A stretch of DNA of 64,000 bases from Gemmatimonadota bacterium (GCA_009692115.1 SHZU01000002.1:62001-126000), one strand, 5' to 3'; counted from the first letter of the stretch, positions 49,826 through 59,169 are shown. The notes: generated from the letters alone by a model not told the origin. Translations and numbers: made by a program.

Positions 49826-50548
49826 TTACCAGCGTCCGCGGTCGCCCACCCGCTCGATGACCCGGCCAAGACGCTCGGCCGCGTTCTGCCAATTCAACTC
49901 CACTGCCGTCTTGGCCCCCTTGGCATCGCCGGCCTCGATCGCGTCGATGATGGCTTCATGCTCGGTCACCGAGGTGCCGACTTCTCCGGCCAGGAAGCTG
50001 ACGTACAGGCGTTCGTACCGCTCGGCCTGAGGCTTCACCGCCGAGTGCAGCACCGTGAGGCGAGGGCCCGCGGCGGCGTCGACGCACCGCTGGTGGAAGA
50101 GATCATCGAGCACCCACAGCCGGTCGTGGTCGGGGCTCGACGCTTGCGCCACTCTCCGGAGGTCGTTGTTGATGGGCCTGAGTTCTTGGACCAAGGCCTG
50201 TCGCGCCGCCGCGGGCAGTCGCGCCGCAAGGCCGGCGGAGAGTCCCTCCAGTTCGCCGACGATATTGAACAGCTCCCGCGCGTCCTCGCCCGTGAGTGGC
50301 GCCACCGTTGGCCGGGATTGCTGCATCGACGGCGAGTCGATGATATAGCCTTCCTGCAGGAGCCGTTGGAGCGCCCCTCGAATCGGCGTCCGGCTCACCC
50401 CGAAGCGGGTCGCGATGTCGGTTTCGACCAACCGGCTGCCTGGCGCGAGACGACCCGATACGATCAACTCACGGAGCTGTTTATAGACCTGCTTGGGCCG
50501 ATCGGTACGAGCGGCACCTTCCGGCTCGGCCCGGTTGGCCGGCGTCAT
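49826..50548 (-). CDS. GntR-family (FadR/FCD-type) transcriptional regulator
   Basis: 240 residues from the ATG at 50548, overlapping the stop of the D-aminoacylase gene (ATGA). Winged helix at about 20-85: QVYKQLRELIVSGRLAPGSR, then ATRFGVSRTPIRGALQRL. The C-terminal all-helical FCD domain carries metal-binding-type residues in DDLFHQRCVDAA and SVTEHEAIIDAI. It sits between the hydrolase and the two permeases it presumably controls. Confidence 0.9.
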   Translation of the reverse strand: MTPANRAEPEGAARTDRPKQVYKQLRELIVSGRLAPGSRLVETDIATRFGVSRTPIRGALQRLLQEGYIIDSPSMQQSRPTVAPLTGEDARELFNIVGELEGLSAGLAARLPAAARQALVQELRPINNDLRRVAQASSPDHDRLWVLDDLFHQRCVDAAAGPRLTVLHSAVKPQAERYERLYVSFLAGEVGTSVTEHEAIIDAIEAGDAKGAKTAVELNWQNAAERLGRVIERVGDRGRW

Positions 50549-52281
50549 TGATTCCGTCCGGTCCAGCCCGCGCCCCGGACGATCTTGCCCGGTTTCGCCC
50601 CCGTGTGCTTCCCGGCTGTCACCACCGCCATACCGTTCACGAAGACGTGCTCGATGCCGACCGAAAGCTGGTGCGGTTGCTCGAACGTAGCCCGGTCGAT
50701 GACCGTGGCCGGATCGAACACGATGACATCGGCAAAGTACCCCTCCTCGAGCAGGCCGCGCTCCTTGATCATCAAACGGCGGGCGACCGCCGAGGTGCCC
50801 TTCCGGATTGCCTCCTCGAGACCGATCACCTTCTGCTCCCGGACGTAGCGGCCCAGCAGTCGGGGATGGTTCCCGTAGGCGCGCGGATGCGCCAACAGGC
50901 CACCGGTGTTGTCGGGATCCATGCCGTCGGCATCGGTGCCCCATTTGATCCAGGGCTGGCGGATCTGCAACGGCAGGTTGGACTCGGTCATCATGTGGAA
51001 GATCGCCCCGATGGCCGCCTTCTCCCCGACCACGATATCCGACCAGGCCTCGAACCAGTCCTTCTTCATGGCCGTGGCAATGTGGTCCAGACGTTGGCCT
51101 TCATACTGCTTCAGTCCGGCCGTCGTAAAGCCAACCACCTGGACTCCCCCGGGACCGCCTAACGTGCAGAGACCTTCCGAGTTGGTCATCCGGGCCCCGG
51201 TCATCTCGGCCTTGATCTTGGCGCGAACCGTGGGGTCCTGCAGGTTGGCGAGCAGCTTGCCGCCCTCGGCCGCCCAGGGCGGGGCACAGGCGGCCAGCGA
51301 AGTGCCCCCGGCCGTATAGAGGTACATGTCGGCCGTCACATCCTGGCCTGCGTTCCGGACCGAGTCGATCTTGGCGATCGCGAGCGGCATCTTGGACCAG
51401 TTGGCCGTCCCGCTCGCCTTCAAGTGGTAGATCTCAACCGGGACGCCGCCTTCCCGTCCGATCCGGATCGCTTCGTCGATCGCCTCGAGAAACCGGTCGG
51501 CCTCGGAACGCATGTGGGTGATATAGACGCCACCGTAGGGAGCGGCGGCCTTGGCCTGGGCAATCAACTCCTCGGTCGAGGCGTAGCTCGCGGGCGGATA
51601 GATCAGGGCGCTCGCGACCCCAAAGGCCCCGTCTTCCATCGCGTGCTTGACCACGGTTCGAATGGTGTCGAGTTCGGCGGGTGTCGCCTCACCCTGGGCC
51701 TCGCCCTTGGCGTAGATCCGTGCCGTCGCCGCCCCGAGGAACGACCCCACGTTCTGGGACACCCCGTGGTCACGCATCATCTCAAGCCACGCGTTGAAAC
51801 CGCGGGGGCCCCGAAACTTCTCGAGCGCCGGCTTCAGCGCTACCTCGCTGCCGGCCAGCGCGGCGATGATCCGGTCGTTGGACGGCGCCGGCGTGGAGCC
51901 CTCGCCCAGGATGGCCGTGGTAATGCCTTGGGTGACGCTCGAAATCACCCGGCCATCACCAAGAGTAAACGCCGCCACCGATTGGGCCTGGATATCGATG
52001 AACCCCGGAGCGATCACTCGGCCGGTGGCATCGAGTCGTTGCTTGGCCGCGGCTTTGGCCAACATTCCCGGGGGGGTAATTCGCGAAATCCGCTCGCCCC
52101 GAATCGCGACGTCGCCGTAGAACCAGGGATTGCCGGACCCATCGATGATTCGTCCGCCCGTCAGAATCAGGTCGTACTCGGGTCCGTCGCCGGAGGGCAC
52201 GCCCCCCGCCGGGGTCGGCGGCTGACAGGCCAGGGTGGCAAAGAGGAAACCAACAGCGAGCGATCGGGCTGGCGGGACCAT
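50545..52281 (-). CDS. D-aminoacylase/N-acyl-D-amino-acid deacylase family amidohydrolase, exported, with altered metal motif
   Basis: 578 residues from the ATG at 52281. Lipoprotein-like signal (VGFLFATLACQPP). The amidohydrolase frame is clear: YDLILTGGRIIDGSGNPWF, APGFIDIQAQS, VTQGITTAILGEG, ITHMRSE, EIYHLKASG. Two usual metal positions differ: the HxH after GFID is QAQ, and the N-C-G after TT is G-E-G. The His residues of ITHMRSE and YHLKASG that bind the second metal are kept, so activity with one metal is plausible. The substrate may be an acylated amino acid or dipeptide; first gene of the operon with GntR and two permeases. Confidence 0.82.
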   Translation of the reverse strand: MVPPARSLAVGFLFATLACQPPTPAGGVPSGDGPEYDLILTGGRIIDGSGNPWFYGDVAIRGERISRITPPGMLAKAAAKQRLDATGRVIAPGFIDIQAQSVAAFTLGDGRVISSVTQGITTAILGEGSTPAPSNDRIIAALAGSEVALKPALEKFRGPRGFNAWLEMMRDHGVSQNVGSFLGAATARIYAKGEAQGEATPAELDTIRTVVKHAMEDGAFGVASALIYPPASYASTEELIAQAKAAAPYGGVYITHMRSEADRFLEAIDEAIRIGREGGVPVEIYHLKASGTANWSKMPLAIAKIDSVRNAGQDVTADMYLYTAGGTSLAACAPPWAAEGGKLLANLQDPTVRAKIKAEMTGARMTNSEGLCTLGGPGGVQVVGFTTAGLKQYEGQRLDHIATAMKKDWFEAWSDIVVGEKAAIGAIFHMMTESNLPLQIRQPWIKWGTDADGMDPDNTGGLLAHPRAYGNHPRLLGRYVREQKVIGLEEAIRKGTSAVARRLMIKERGLLEEGYFADVIVFDPATVIDRATFEQPHQLSVGIEHVFVNGMAVVTAGKHTGAKPGKIVRGAGWTGRNQ

Positions 52282-52466
52282 CGTCGGGGGCCTCACGCTG
52301 GTATGATGTCCGAAGCATGGTTGTCGCTGGGCTGGCGGCGCGACAACAGAACAGATTTGTATGCAAAAATTACGATCCCGGAGCCAGTCCCGCAAGCAGT
52401 GGAACCGGCGTCGGGCGGCGGCTACAACTCCCGCGCCTTGAGTTCCGCCAACTCGTGCTTGGCCGC

Positions 52467-52913
52467 CTAGAGCACTTGGCTCGGGTTTACCAAGCGATCG
52501 CGAACGGTCTCGGAGAGCGCGGCCGCTTCGGCGGCGGCCCGGAGATGACGGGTGAGCAGATCCGCCAAGATGAGGCGGGCGGCGTGGTCGGTCGGAATCC
52601 GGTTGAGGTGGGTCCGGAGCCGATCCGCGGCTTCGGCGAATTGCCCTCGTGCCACCAGCGAGGCCTCCTGCGAAAAGGTGGGGTCGCCGCGGTGGGCGCT
52701 TGAGGCGGTGACCAACGCCACGAACCCGTGGCCCATCTGGCCGATGAGCCGCCACGCCACGATCCCCAACCCAGCTCCCAGGACCCCAACCACGACCGCG
52801 GCCAGGATGGCGCCACCGAGACCGGTCCGCCCTTGGGCGACGAGGTAAACGCCACCCAAACCGCCGATCACCAGCCCGGCGAGGGCCGGACAGAGGATGA
52901 TCCGGATCCGCAT
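52467..52913 (-). CDS. Small membrane protein with C-terminal TPR-like helices
   Basis: 148 residues from the ATG at 52913. Two N-terminal membrane helices (ILCPALAGLVIGGLGGVYLV, and AAVVVGVLGAGLGIVAWRLI) are followed by a soluble helical part with a TPR-like pattern (ASLVARGQFAEAADRLRTH, HAARLILADLL). Unknown function. It is divergent from the penicillin acylase gene, with 160 bases between, and precedes the D-aminoacylase gene by 185 bases on the same strand. Confidence 0.65.
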   Translation of the reverse strand: MRIRIILCPALAGLVIGGLGGVYLVAQGRTGLGGAILAAVVVGVLGAGLGIVAWRLIGQMGHGFVALVTASSAHRGDPTFSQEASLVARGQFAEAADRLRTHLNRIPTDHAARLILADLLTRHLRAAAEAAALSETVRDRLVNPSQVL

Positions 52914-53073
52914 GATCCGCTCGGCGGCGTCATTGTCAACGAAGTTTGGTTGCAATGACGTTGATCTCCGAGGGAGCCGGTTCCTCGGATCTAACTTCAG
53001 GGACCCCCGATTCCGCAAGCTCGCGAGGCACGACCGCTTGACAACGCCGCCTCCGACCGGAACCTTTGCCCCC

Positions 53074-55557
53074 ATGATCAAGCGAATACTTCTGGGTGGA
53101 GCGGGATTGGCCCTTGGGCTCGGCACGCTCGTTTTCGGATCGCGCCCGCTCGGGAGCCTGCCTCCTCTGGGCCCCTTGCTGGACCCCGGCCATGGGGTCT
53201 GGGCCTTGCCGATCGCCGCCCGGCCCAGGACCGCCGAGGCCATTCGGCTCCCGATTTTCGAAGGGGCAGTGACCGCCATCGTGGACACCCGGGGCGTCCC
53301 GCACATCTATGCGGACCAGGAACTCGACGCCTTTCGGGCGCTTGGGTACCTGGTCGCCAGAGACCGCCTCTTTCAGCTCGAGATCCAGACTCGGGCCGCG
53401 GCCGGGACGTTGACCGAGCTCGTGGGTGCCCGGGCGCTTCCGGTCGATCGCGACGCCAGGCGATTGGGTTTTCGCCGAATGGTGGAACGCGGACTCGCGA
53501 CGGTGGACACGACCTCGGACGCCTTCCGGTCGATCCAAGCCTACGGCGAAGGCGTGAACGCCTGGATCTCGGCCATGAGCGGGCGCGACCTCCCGGTCGA
53601 GTACCGGCTCTTGGGCGCTCGGCCGGCGCCATGGTCGGTCGGGAACACCTACCTCTTGCTGGGCCGGATGGCGCTCACGTTGGCCTACAATGACGCCTCG
53701 ATTCAGAAGGCGGCGGCCGCCGCCAAGGTCGGCTGGCCGGCGGCGGAGGCGCTGTTCCCGGTGGACGCGCCGATTCAGGAGCCGATCCAGCCGAACCCCG
53801 TGGACTCGACTCGGTTGGCGTTCGTCCCGATCCCGGCGCCCGGCCCACCCGATTCCACCGGCCGGCAGGCGGCCGCCGCCGCCACGACCGCTCACTTGGC
53901 GTTAGGCCGATTTCTTCGCTGGTCCGGGGAGGAGGCGCTCGGGAGCAACAACTGGGTCGTGGGCCCGGCCCGCTCGGCCACCGGCCACGCATTGCTGGCG
54001 GGAGACCCCCATCTCGAGCTGACGCTGCCATCGATATGGTATCAGGCCCACCTGGTGGTGCCTGACCGGCTCGATGTGGCCGGCGTCACGCTCCCGGGGG
54101 CGCCGTGGGTGGTGATCGGGTTCAATCGCTCGATTGCCTGGTCGTTTACGAACACCGGATCGGACGCCAACGACTTCTACCGGGAGTCTGTTGATGATCC
54201 GGTCACCCCGACCCGGTATCGCCTCGACGGCGGGTGGCGGGACCTGGAGCTCCGGGTTGAGACGTTTCGATCGCCCCTAGGGGCGGTGCTCGCGGTCGAT
54301 ACGGTCCGATTTACCCACCGAGGGCCGTTGTGGAAGGCCGACTCCGTCTGGATGTCCATGGCCTGGACCGCGTACGGGGCCGCCAACAACGGCTCCGAGC
54401 TCCTCGCCATGGGCCGGGCCGGGAGCACCGATGAATTCCTCGAGAAATCCGCCACGTATGCGGTGCCCGCCCAGAACATGGTGGTAGCCGATCGGCGCGG
54501 AACGATCGCGATTCGGTCTACCGGTCGCTATCCCGTTCGGCCCGGCGCCGGCCGCGGGGATCTGATTCAAGACGGCACCCGGTCGGCCAACGACTGGACC
54601 GGCGACCTGCCCCTCGATTTCTATCCGTTTTCGATCAATCCGGCCCGGGGGTATCTGTCGTCGGCCAACCAACAGCCGGTCGACCCGAGCCAGAACTCGC
54701 GATATCTCGGAGCCAATTGGTACAGCCCCTGGCGGGCGATCCGGATCAACACCTTGCTCCGGGCCGACTCGCAGGTCACGCCCGACGCGATGCGACGGTT
54801 TCAAACCGACCCCGGCAGTGCCCGGGCCGATCGGTTCCTGCCGTTCTTGTTAGGCCGCGATTCGCTCCAGCGGATTCGAGCCCCGGCCAAGGTCGTCGAG
54901 GCTCGGGGGTTGCTGGCCTCCTGGAATGGCCGCTACGAGCTCGAGAGTCGCGGCCCAGCGTTGTTCGAGGCGGTGATGCGGGAACTCGTCCGCCGGACCT
55001 GGGACGAGCTCGCCTCGACCGAGCCGCGCCAGGGCCTTCGCCCGGCTGAATCCGTTTTGTTGGGGCTCCTTGGCGATTCAACGAGCGGGTGGTGGGACGA
55101 TCGTGCGACGACAAGCGTCATCGAGCACCGGGATGACATCCTCGAGGCCTCCCTCGCCGCCGGACTGGACTCGGCGCTGGCCCGGCATGGCCCGGCCGAC
55201 AGCGCCGGTTGGCTCTGGCGCAATGCGCACCACGCCAACATCTACCACCTCCTGAAGATCCCGGCGCTCTCGGCGCTCGAGTTGTCGGTTCCCTCGGGAC
55301 CCTCCACCTTGAGCCCGTCGAGTGGGGCCGGGACCAGTGGCGCGAGCTGGCGGATGGTAGTAGAGCTTGGAAAAGAGGTGACGGCCTGGGCCACCTATCC
55401 GGGCGGCCAGTCCGGCAACCCCACCAGCCGCCACTATCGAGATTTTCTCGACGGCTGGCTGACCGGCGCCCTCGATTCATTGGTCGTCCCCGCCCGGCCC
55501 GAGACCTTTCCCGCCGATCGGATCGAGAGTCGCCTCACGTTCGGAAAGGGGCGTTAG
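53074..55557 (+). CDS. Penicillin acylase family (Ntn) hydrolase, exported
   Basis: 827 residues from the ATG at 53074. N-terminal hydrophobic segment LLGGAGLALGLGTLVFG. The family start of the alpha chain is DTRGVPHIYADQELDAFRA, then GYLVARDRLFQLE. The nucleophile is Ser291 in ALGSNNWVVG at the start of the beta chain, which is exposed after self-cleavage. Other features: GDPHLELTLPSIWYQAHLV and PGAPWVVIGFNRSIAWSFTN. Family members hydrolyse N-acyl groups of beta-lactams, acyl-homoserine lactones or related amides; which of these cannot be read here. Confidence 0.9.
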   Translation: MIKRILLGGAGLALGLGTLVFGSRPLGSLPPLGPLLDPGHGVWALPIAARPRTAEAIRLPIFEGAVTAIVDTRGVPHIYADQELDAFRALGYLVARDRLFQLEIQTRAAAGTLTELVGARALPVDRDARRLGFRRMVERGLATVDTTSDAFRSIQAYGEGVNAWISAMSGRDLPVEYRLLGARPAPWSVGNTYLLLGRMALTLAYNDASIQKAAAAAKVGWPAAEALFPVDAPIQEPIQPNPVDSTRLAFVPIPAPGPPDSTGRQAAAAATTAHLALGRFLRWSGEEALGSNNWVVGPARSATGHALLAGDPHLELTLPSIWYQAHLVVPDRLDVAGVTLPGAPWVVIGFNRSIAWSFTNTGSDANDFYRESVDDPVTPTRYRLDGGWRDLELRVETFRSPLGAVLAVDTVRFTHRGPLWKADSVWMSMAWTAYGAANNGSELLAMGRAGSTDEFLEKSATYAVPAQNMVVADRRGTIAIRSTGRYPVRPGAGRGDLIQDGTRSANDWTGDLPLDFYPFSINPARGYLSSANQQPVDPSQNSRYLGANWYSPWRAIRINTLLRADSQVTPDAMRRFQTDPGSARADRFLPFLLGRDSLQRIRAPAKVVEARGLLASWNGRYELESRGPALFEAVMRELVRRTWDELASTEPRQGLRPAESVLLGLLGDSTSGWWDDRATTSVIEHRDDILEASLAAGLDSALARHGPADSAGWLWRNAHHANIYHLLKIPALSALELSVPSGPSTLSPSSGAGTSGASWRMVVELGKEVTAWATYPGGQSGNPTSRHYRDFLDGWLTGALDSLVVPARPETFPADRIESRLTFGKGR

Positions 55558-55560
55558 GCC

Positions 55561-55911
55561 ATGGTGATGGTTTATTGGATGCTGGTCGTCGCCAACGGCG
55601 TGGCCTTCGGCACCCTCGCCGCCGGGTGGTACGCGGTACCGGTCATCGGGCTGGTCGGGGCACTGTTTGCACCCCGGCGGTCCCGTCCGTTGTTCACGGT
55701 CCCGGCCGGATGCGTGCTCGGCTGGGCTGGCTTGCTGCTCCGGAGCGCCCGGGCTGACGGATTTCCGGCGCTGGTCGCCATGGTAGGCAAGTTGGTTCCG
55801 ATCGCTCCCCCGGCCCTGGTCGGTGCCACGCTTGGGTTGGCGCTCCTCCTTGGCCTCGGGGCCGCGGGTCTCGGGGTCGCCCTTCGCCGGCCGCTCGCCG
55901 AGGATGCGTAG
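55561..55911 (+). CDS. Small membrane protein, unknown
   Basis: 116 residues with about four hydrophobic segments (MVYWMLVVANGVAFGTLAAG, VPVIGLVGALF, GCVLGWAGLLL, LGLALLLGLGAAGLGVAL). It starts 3 bases after the penicillin acylase stop, so it is cotranscribed. No family recognised. Confidence 0.65.
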   Translation: MVMVYWMLVVANGVAFGTLAAGWYAVPVIGLVGALFAPRRSRPLFTVPAGCVLGWAGLLLRSARADGFPALVAMVGKLVPIAPPALVGATLGLALLLGLGAAGLGVALRRPLAEDA

Positions 55912-55946
55912 ACCGACCTTTCACTCACATTGGGAGTTCAAATCAC

Positions 55947-56228
55947 CTGAAGGCCGCAATCACCGCGCTGATCTTGATCGGGTCAGCCAACGCGGCCGAG
56001 GGGCAGCAGGACACGGTCCGGATCCAGGCCATCTCGGTGGCGCCCTATCGGGACATGTTGGTGGCGGTGCGAAACAAGGTGAAGAAGCTGGTTGCCGGTC
56101 GACAAACCTTGGTTCAGGTCCTGGCGGCCAAGCCCAGTGCGGCGTTTGACGCCACTTGGGGTAAGGGCTTCATGAAGGCGGACGACTTGGTGACGTCGGT
56201 GTTCGAGAGCCTCACCGCCAAGAAGTAG
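55947..56228 (+). CDS. Small exported protein, unknown
   Basis: About 93 residues if translation begins at a CTG at 55947, which gives a full signal peptide (LKAAITALILIGSANAAEG); the first ordinary start codon in frame is a TTG at 55974, which would cut the hydrophobic stretch. TGGGAG lies about 10 bases upstream of the CTG. The mature part, SVAPYRDMLVAVRNKVKKL, then AGRQTLVQVLAAKPSAAFD, looks helical. No family recognised. It is convergent with the next gene. Confidence 0.5.
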   Translation: MKAAITALILIGSANAAEGQQDTVRIQAISVAPYRDMLVAVRNKVKKLVAGRQTLVQVLAAKPSAAFDATWGKGFMKADDLVTSVFESLTAKK

Positions 56229-56233
56229 GCCCG

Positions 56234-56641
56234 TTACCGAGTGAAGACCAAGATGGCGCCGCCGTCGTAACCTGTTCCGAATTGAATGCTGGCGTCGGCG
56301 GCATTGAGGTAGCGGATTTCCCGAACGATCATTGCGGAGATTTCCGCCAGCGCGCCCACCCCGACCCGGGGGGCCCCATCCACGACGACCCGGGCGGTTG
56401 GCGTGGGGGTGCCGCTGGCCGCATTGCCGAAGGAGCTGGCGCCCCGGTTCCGAAGGAACCCGGGGCGCAACCGCTGAACGAGGTCCCGCGCCGTGTTGAC
56501 CTCGGTCCGGATCGCATCGATTTCTTCGACGACGATGACATTCGGTTGACGTTTGACTTTGGGCTTGGCGGCGGGTGAATCTTGGGCGGCCGCCGGATCG
56601 CCCAGGACGGCAATCAGCATTACGGACATCAGCCATTTCAT
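56234..56641 (-). CDS. Exported protein with TonB plug-like domain
   Basis: 135 residues from the ATG at 56641; signal peptide MKWLMSVMLIAVLGDPAAAQ. The C-terminal part (EIRYLNAADASIQFGTGYDG, then GAILVFTR) has the sequence of the last strands of TonB-dependent receptor plug domains, common as separate small proteins in this phylum. The frame is also open to a GTG at 56764 that overlaps the stop of the ribbon-helix-helix remnant (GTGA) and encodes a second signal-like stretch (FRLLLAALIAGIGAALPWA); I prefer the internal ATG. Confidence 0.6.
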   Translation of the reverse strand: MKWLMSVMLIAVLGDPAAAQDSPAAKPKVKRQPNVIVVEEIDAIRTEVNTARDLVQRLRPGFLRNRGASSFGNAASGTPTPTARVVVDGAPRVGVGALAEISAMIVREIRYLNAADASIQFGTGYDGGAILVFTR

Positions 56642-56760
56642 CGGAACCCCCAGGATTGCCTCGTGCCGGGAAAGATAGTCCGGAGGAGCCGGGGCGGCGT
56701 CGGCCCAGGGCAGGGCGGCCCCGATGCCGGCAATGAGCGCGGCCAACAAGAGGCGAAAAG

Positions 56761-56928
56761 TCACTCGCTCTTCCTCGGCGGAGGCAGTTTGCCAGCCTCG
56801 GTCAGCGCTCGCCGTAAGGCGAATTCGATTTGACCGTTGAGGCTTCGAAGCTCGGCCGAGGCTCAGCGCTGCAAGGCGTCGTGTAACGCTGGGTCAATTC
56901 GGATCAGGACGGACTTCCGCTCGGCCAC
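56761..56928 (-). pseudogene. Ribbon-helix-helix (Arc-like) DNA-binding protein broken by an in-frame TGA
   Basis: From a GTG at 56928 the frame reads VAERKSVLIRIDPALHDALQ, R, stop, then ASAELRSLNGQIEFALRRAL, TEAGKLP and a final stop at 56761. The pattern is that of Arc-type regulators (beta strand with R-I-D-P, helix, then R-S-L-N-x-Q-I-E). The stop at 56863-56865 is TGA where related proteins commonly have an aromatic or Trp codon (TGG), so one base change explains it. It lies directly after an SPFH remnant. Confidence 0.65.
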
Positions 56929-56933
56929 GGGAA

Positions 56934-57119
56934 TCAGGAGTAGAGCGATCCGGCGTTTATCACCGGTTGGGTCGACCGCTCGCTGCAGAGCACCACGAGG
57001 AGATTCGGCACCATTGACGCCTTCCGCTCATCGTCGAGGTGGACGATCCCTCGCTTGGACAGGAGCTCGAACGCGTTCTCGACCATGCCGACGGCTCCTT
57101 TCGCCGGGCCGGGGTGTGA
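56934..57119 (-). pseudogene. SPFH/Band 7 protein, C-terminal remnant
   Basis: In the frame after the alcohol dehydrogenase stop, the sequence reads [20 protein letters not shown], then [20 protein letters not shown], then a stop at 56934. This matches the end of SPFH (stomatin/prohibitin-like) proteins, which close with a stretch ending N-L-L-V-V-L-C...P-V-x-N-x-G-x-L-Y. The membrane anchor and SPFH domain are missing. In many bacteria an SPFH gene is followed by an Arc-like gene, which is the order seen here, so this is a decayed pair. An ATG at 57086 could still give a 50-residue peptide. Confidence 0.6.
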
Positions 57120-58214
57120 CTACGGGATGATGATGGCCTTGAGAAGGGTCTGCGATGCGACCGCTGCGAGTGCGTCCCCGGCATGGGCCAGGTCGAATCG
57201 GGCCGTCACCATCTCTCGCCAAGGAATCCGGTGCTGAAACCGCGCGGCCAATTCGACCGCCCGATGGAAGTGCGAATAGTCCGATCCCCAGCACCCGCGG
57301 AGGTCCACGTGCTTCCGGTTGATCTGAAAGTGGGGGTGGATCGGAACCGTGCCGTGGTCGGTATACTGGCCGACCACCACCACCCGGCCCCCGTCGCGAA
57401 CCAAATCAAGCGCCTGGGGAACGGCCTCTGGCCGCCCGGCGGCTTCGATGACGACGTCCACCCCCCGCCCTCCGGTCAGGCGGCGCACTGTCTCGAGTCG
57501 TTCGGCGGGAGGCACCGCGAGGTCCAAGGTGGTTGTGGCACCCATCCGCCGAGCGAACGCCAGTCGATCCGCCGGTGCCCCGACGGCGATGATCTCGCCC
57601 GCACCGGACAACGCCGCCAGGGCAATCGCTGATTGGCCCACCGGGCCGGCACCGAGGACCGCCACGCTTTGCCCAAGCTTGATCTCGGCTCGATCGACCG
57701 CGTGGACCGCGGTCGTCAACCCGCATCCTCCGCCGATGAAGGTCTCCGGTTCGAGCGCCGCGGGGAGCCGGATCATCTTGACGCCGGGCTTCATCCAAAT
57801 CCGCTCCGCCCACCCTCCGAGCGGCCCTTCGCTGGCGCTGTAGCTGATCCCGTACACCCGGCGGGACGGACACCGGGTGGTCTGCTTGGCGACCAAACAC
57901 TGGTAACACTGGTTGCAGGTCTCGTGGACGTCGAGGAAGGTGACGACGTCGCCCTCCTGAAAGGGAACCCCGTCGATGTCCTTGATCGGGCTCCCCATCG
58001 CAGCGATGCGGCCGACCGAGACGTGCCCGGGGATCAAGGGGTAGGGAACACCCGAGAGTCGCCCGTGGTGGAGATGCACGTCGGTTCCGCAGACTTCGGA
58101 GTACATCGTCTCGAGGAGGGCGGCGCCGGCGGTCAAGGCCGGAATCGCAATCTGCTCGAGACGAATCGGTTCGTTGGGGCCGGGCATGACAGCCGCAAGG
58201 CACGTGATGGTCAT
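57120..58214 (-). CDS. Zinc-dependent medium-chain alcohol dehydrogenase
   Basis: 364 residues. N-terminal GroES-like half with the catalytic Cys in [13 protein letters not shown] and the GHVSVGRI stretch; structural zinc cysteines in [18 protein letters not shown]; Rossmann half with [17 protein letters not shown]. It oxidises or reduces an alcohol/aldehyde with NAD(P); substrate not assignable. An Ala-rich N-terminus and all domains are present. Its end abuts the SPFH remnant, consistent with its arrival by recombination at that place. Confidence 0.88.
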   Translation of the reverse strand: MTITCLAAVMPGPNEPIRLEQIAIPALTAGAALLETMYSEVCGTDVHLHHGRLSGVPYPLIPGHVSVGRIAAMGSPIKDIDGVPFQEGDVVTFLDVHETCNQCYQCLVAKQTTRCPSRRVYGISYSASEGPLGGWAERIWMKPGVKMIRLPAALEPETFIGGGCGLTTAVHAVDRAEIKLGQSVAVLGAGPVGQSAIALAALSGAGEIIAVGAPADRLAFARRMGATTTLDLAVPPAERLETVRRLTGGRGVDVVIEAAGRPEAVPQALDLVRDGGRVVVVGQYTDHGTVPIHPHFQINRKHVDLRGCWGSDYSHFHRAVELAARFQHRIPWREMVTARFDLAHAGDALAAVASQTLLKAIIIP

Positions 58215-58227
58215 CTGGCGGGCTCGG

Positions 58228-59064
58228 CTAGACCGCGAGCAGTTCGAGTTGCACGCCGCTGCTCCAGTCAGGGTGGATCAGGATCGAACGGGGTCCGAAC
58301 GGCCGAAACGGCACGCCCTCGTGACGGAGATGGGTGGTCGCCGTGTTCAGGTCATGAATCGACACGGTGAGCCCGATGGGCTCAGCGGAGGGCGGATTGG
58401 TCGACAGGCTGGGCCCGAGGCGAGCGGCCGCATAGCCCGGCGACACCAACCAAAGGCGCGAGGCCCCGAGGTCGAGGGCAACACCGCCCGGGTGCGGGTG
58501 AACTCTGGCTCTGCCCAGAAGCCGTTGATAGGCCACGGCTGCTACCTCAGGGGCCGGGTGGATCACGGTCATTCCTGCGATTCCGAAAGCCGTGTTGGCA
58601 TGGTGCTGCCACTCCGGTCGCCAGACGAACTCGCGAGTGTGTTGTTGGCAGAAGAAGGCCGGGAGGGCCGGGCTGGACTCCTCGGGCAGGTGAGCGACGC
58701 TGAAGCGAGCCCGAACCTCTCCATGGGGCAAGGAAACCGGCCGCTCGAAATCGACGACGGGCGGGACGTCGATCCCCCGGTCGATCAGGGCCGTCCGGGT
58801 GGCCCTGACATCGGTGGTGCCGAGAGCCATGGCCCCAAATCCCTCGCGGCGCTCGAGAATCCGGGCCCACCGCTCGCTGCCGGTCGACCGATCGAGCACG
58901 GCCAGGAGTTCGATGTAGTCGCGGCCGAGCATGATGGTGTGGTTAGCGGTCCCCAAGGAGGGGTGGCCGCCCCGCTCGGTGAGCGTGAACCCGAGCCGGC
59001 GGTAGTGGTGCGCCGCCGACTCCAAATTTCGGACAAACACGATGGCATGGTCGAGGAAGATCAT
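58228..59064 (-). CDS. Glyoxalase-like (VOC fold) protein
   Basis: 278 residues, two VOC-type modules. It starts LDHAIVFVRNLESAAHHYRR, then LGFTLTERGGHPSLGTANHT and DYIELLAVLD, the sequence of the Glyoxalase-like domain family. The second half (ITVIHPAPEVAAVAYQRLL) repeats the pattern. VOC proteins are metal enzymes or binding proteins; no substrate can be named. It lies 13 bases upstream of the alcohol dehydrogenase on the same strand, so the two may form an operon. Confidence 0.8.
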   Translation of the reverse strand: MIFLDHAIVFVRNLESAAHHYRRLGFTLTERGGHPSLGTANHTIMLGRDYIELLAVLDRSTGSERWARILERREGFGAMALGTTDVRATRTALIDRGIDVPPVVDFERPVSLPHGEVRARFSVAHLPEESSPALPAFFCQQHTREFVWRPEWQHHANTAFGIAGMTVIHPAPEVAAVAYQRLLGRARVHPHPGGVALDLGASRLWLVSPGYAAARLGPSLSTNPPSAEPIGLTVSIHDLNTATTHLRHEGVPFRPFGPRSILIHPDWSSGVQLELLAV

Positions 59065-59169
59065 CGGAAGCTCGATCGGCGTTGGTCGAATCTACCAAAC
59101 GGCGCACCGCGAAACAACGAGCCGGTGAAACGGCTATTATCCTTCGCTACCTTCGAATGAGGTTCTCTC

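Noticed and set aside
56761-56928. TGA read as tryptophan in the ribbon-helix-helix gene
   Set aside because: Many intact genes in the window stop with TGA, so stop-codon reassignment does not fit; a nonsense mutation is simpler.
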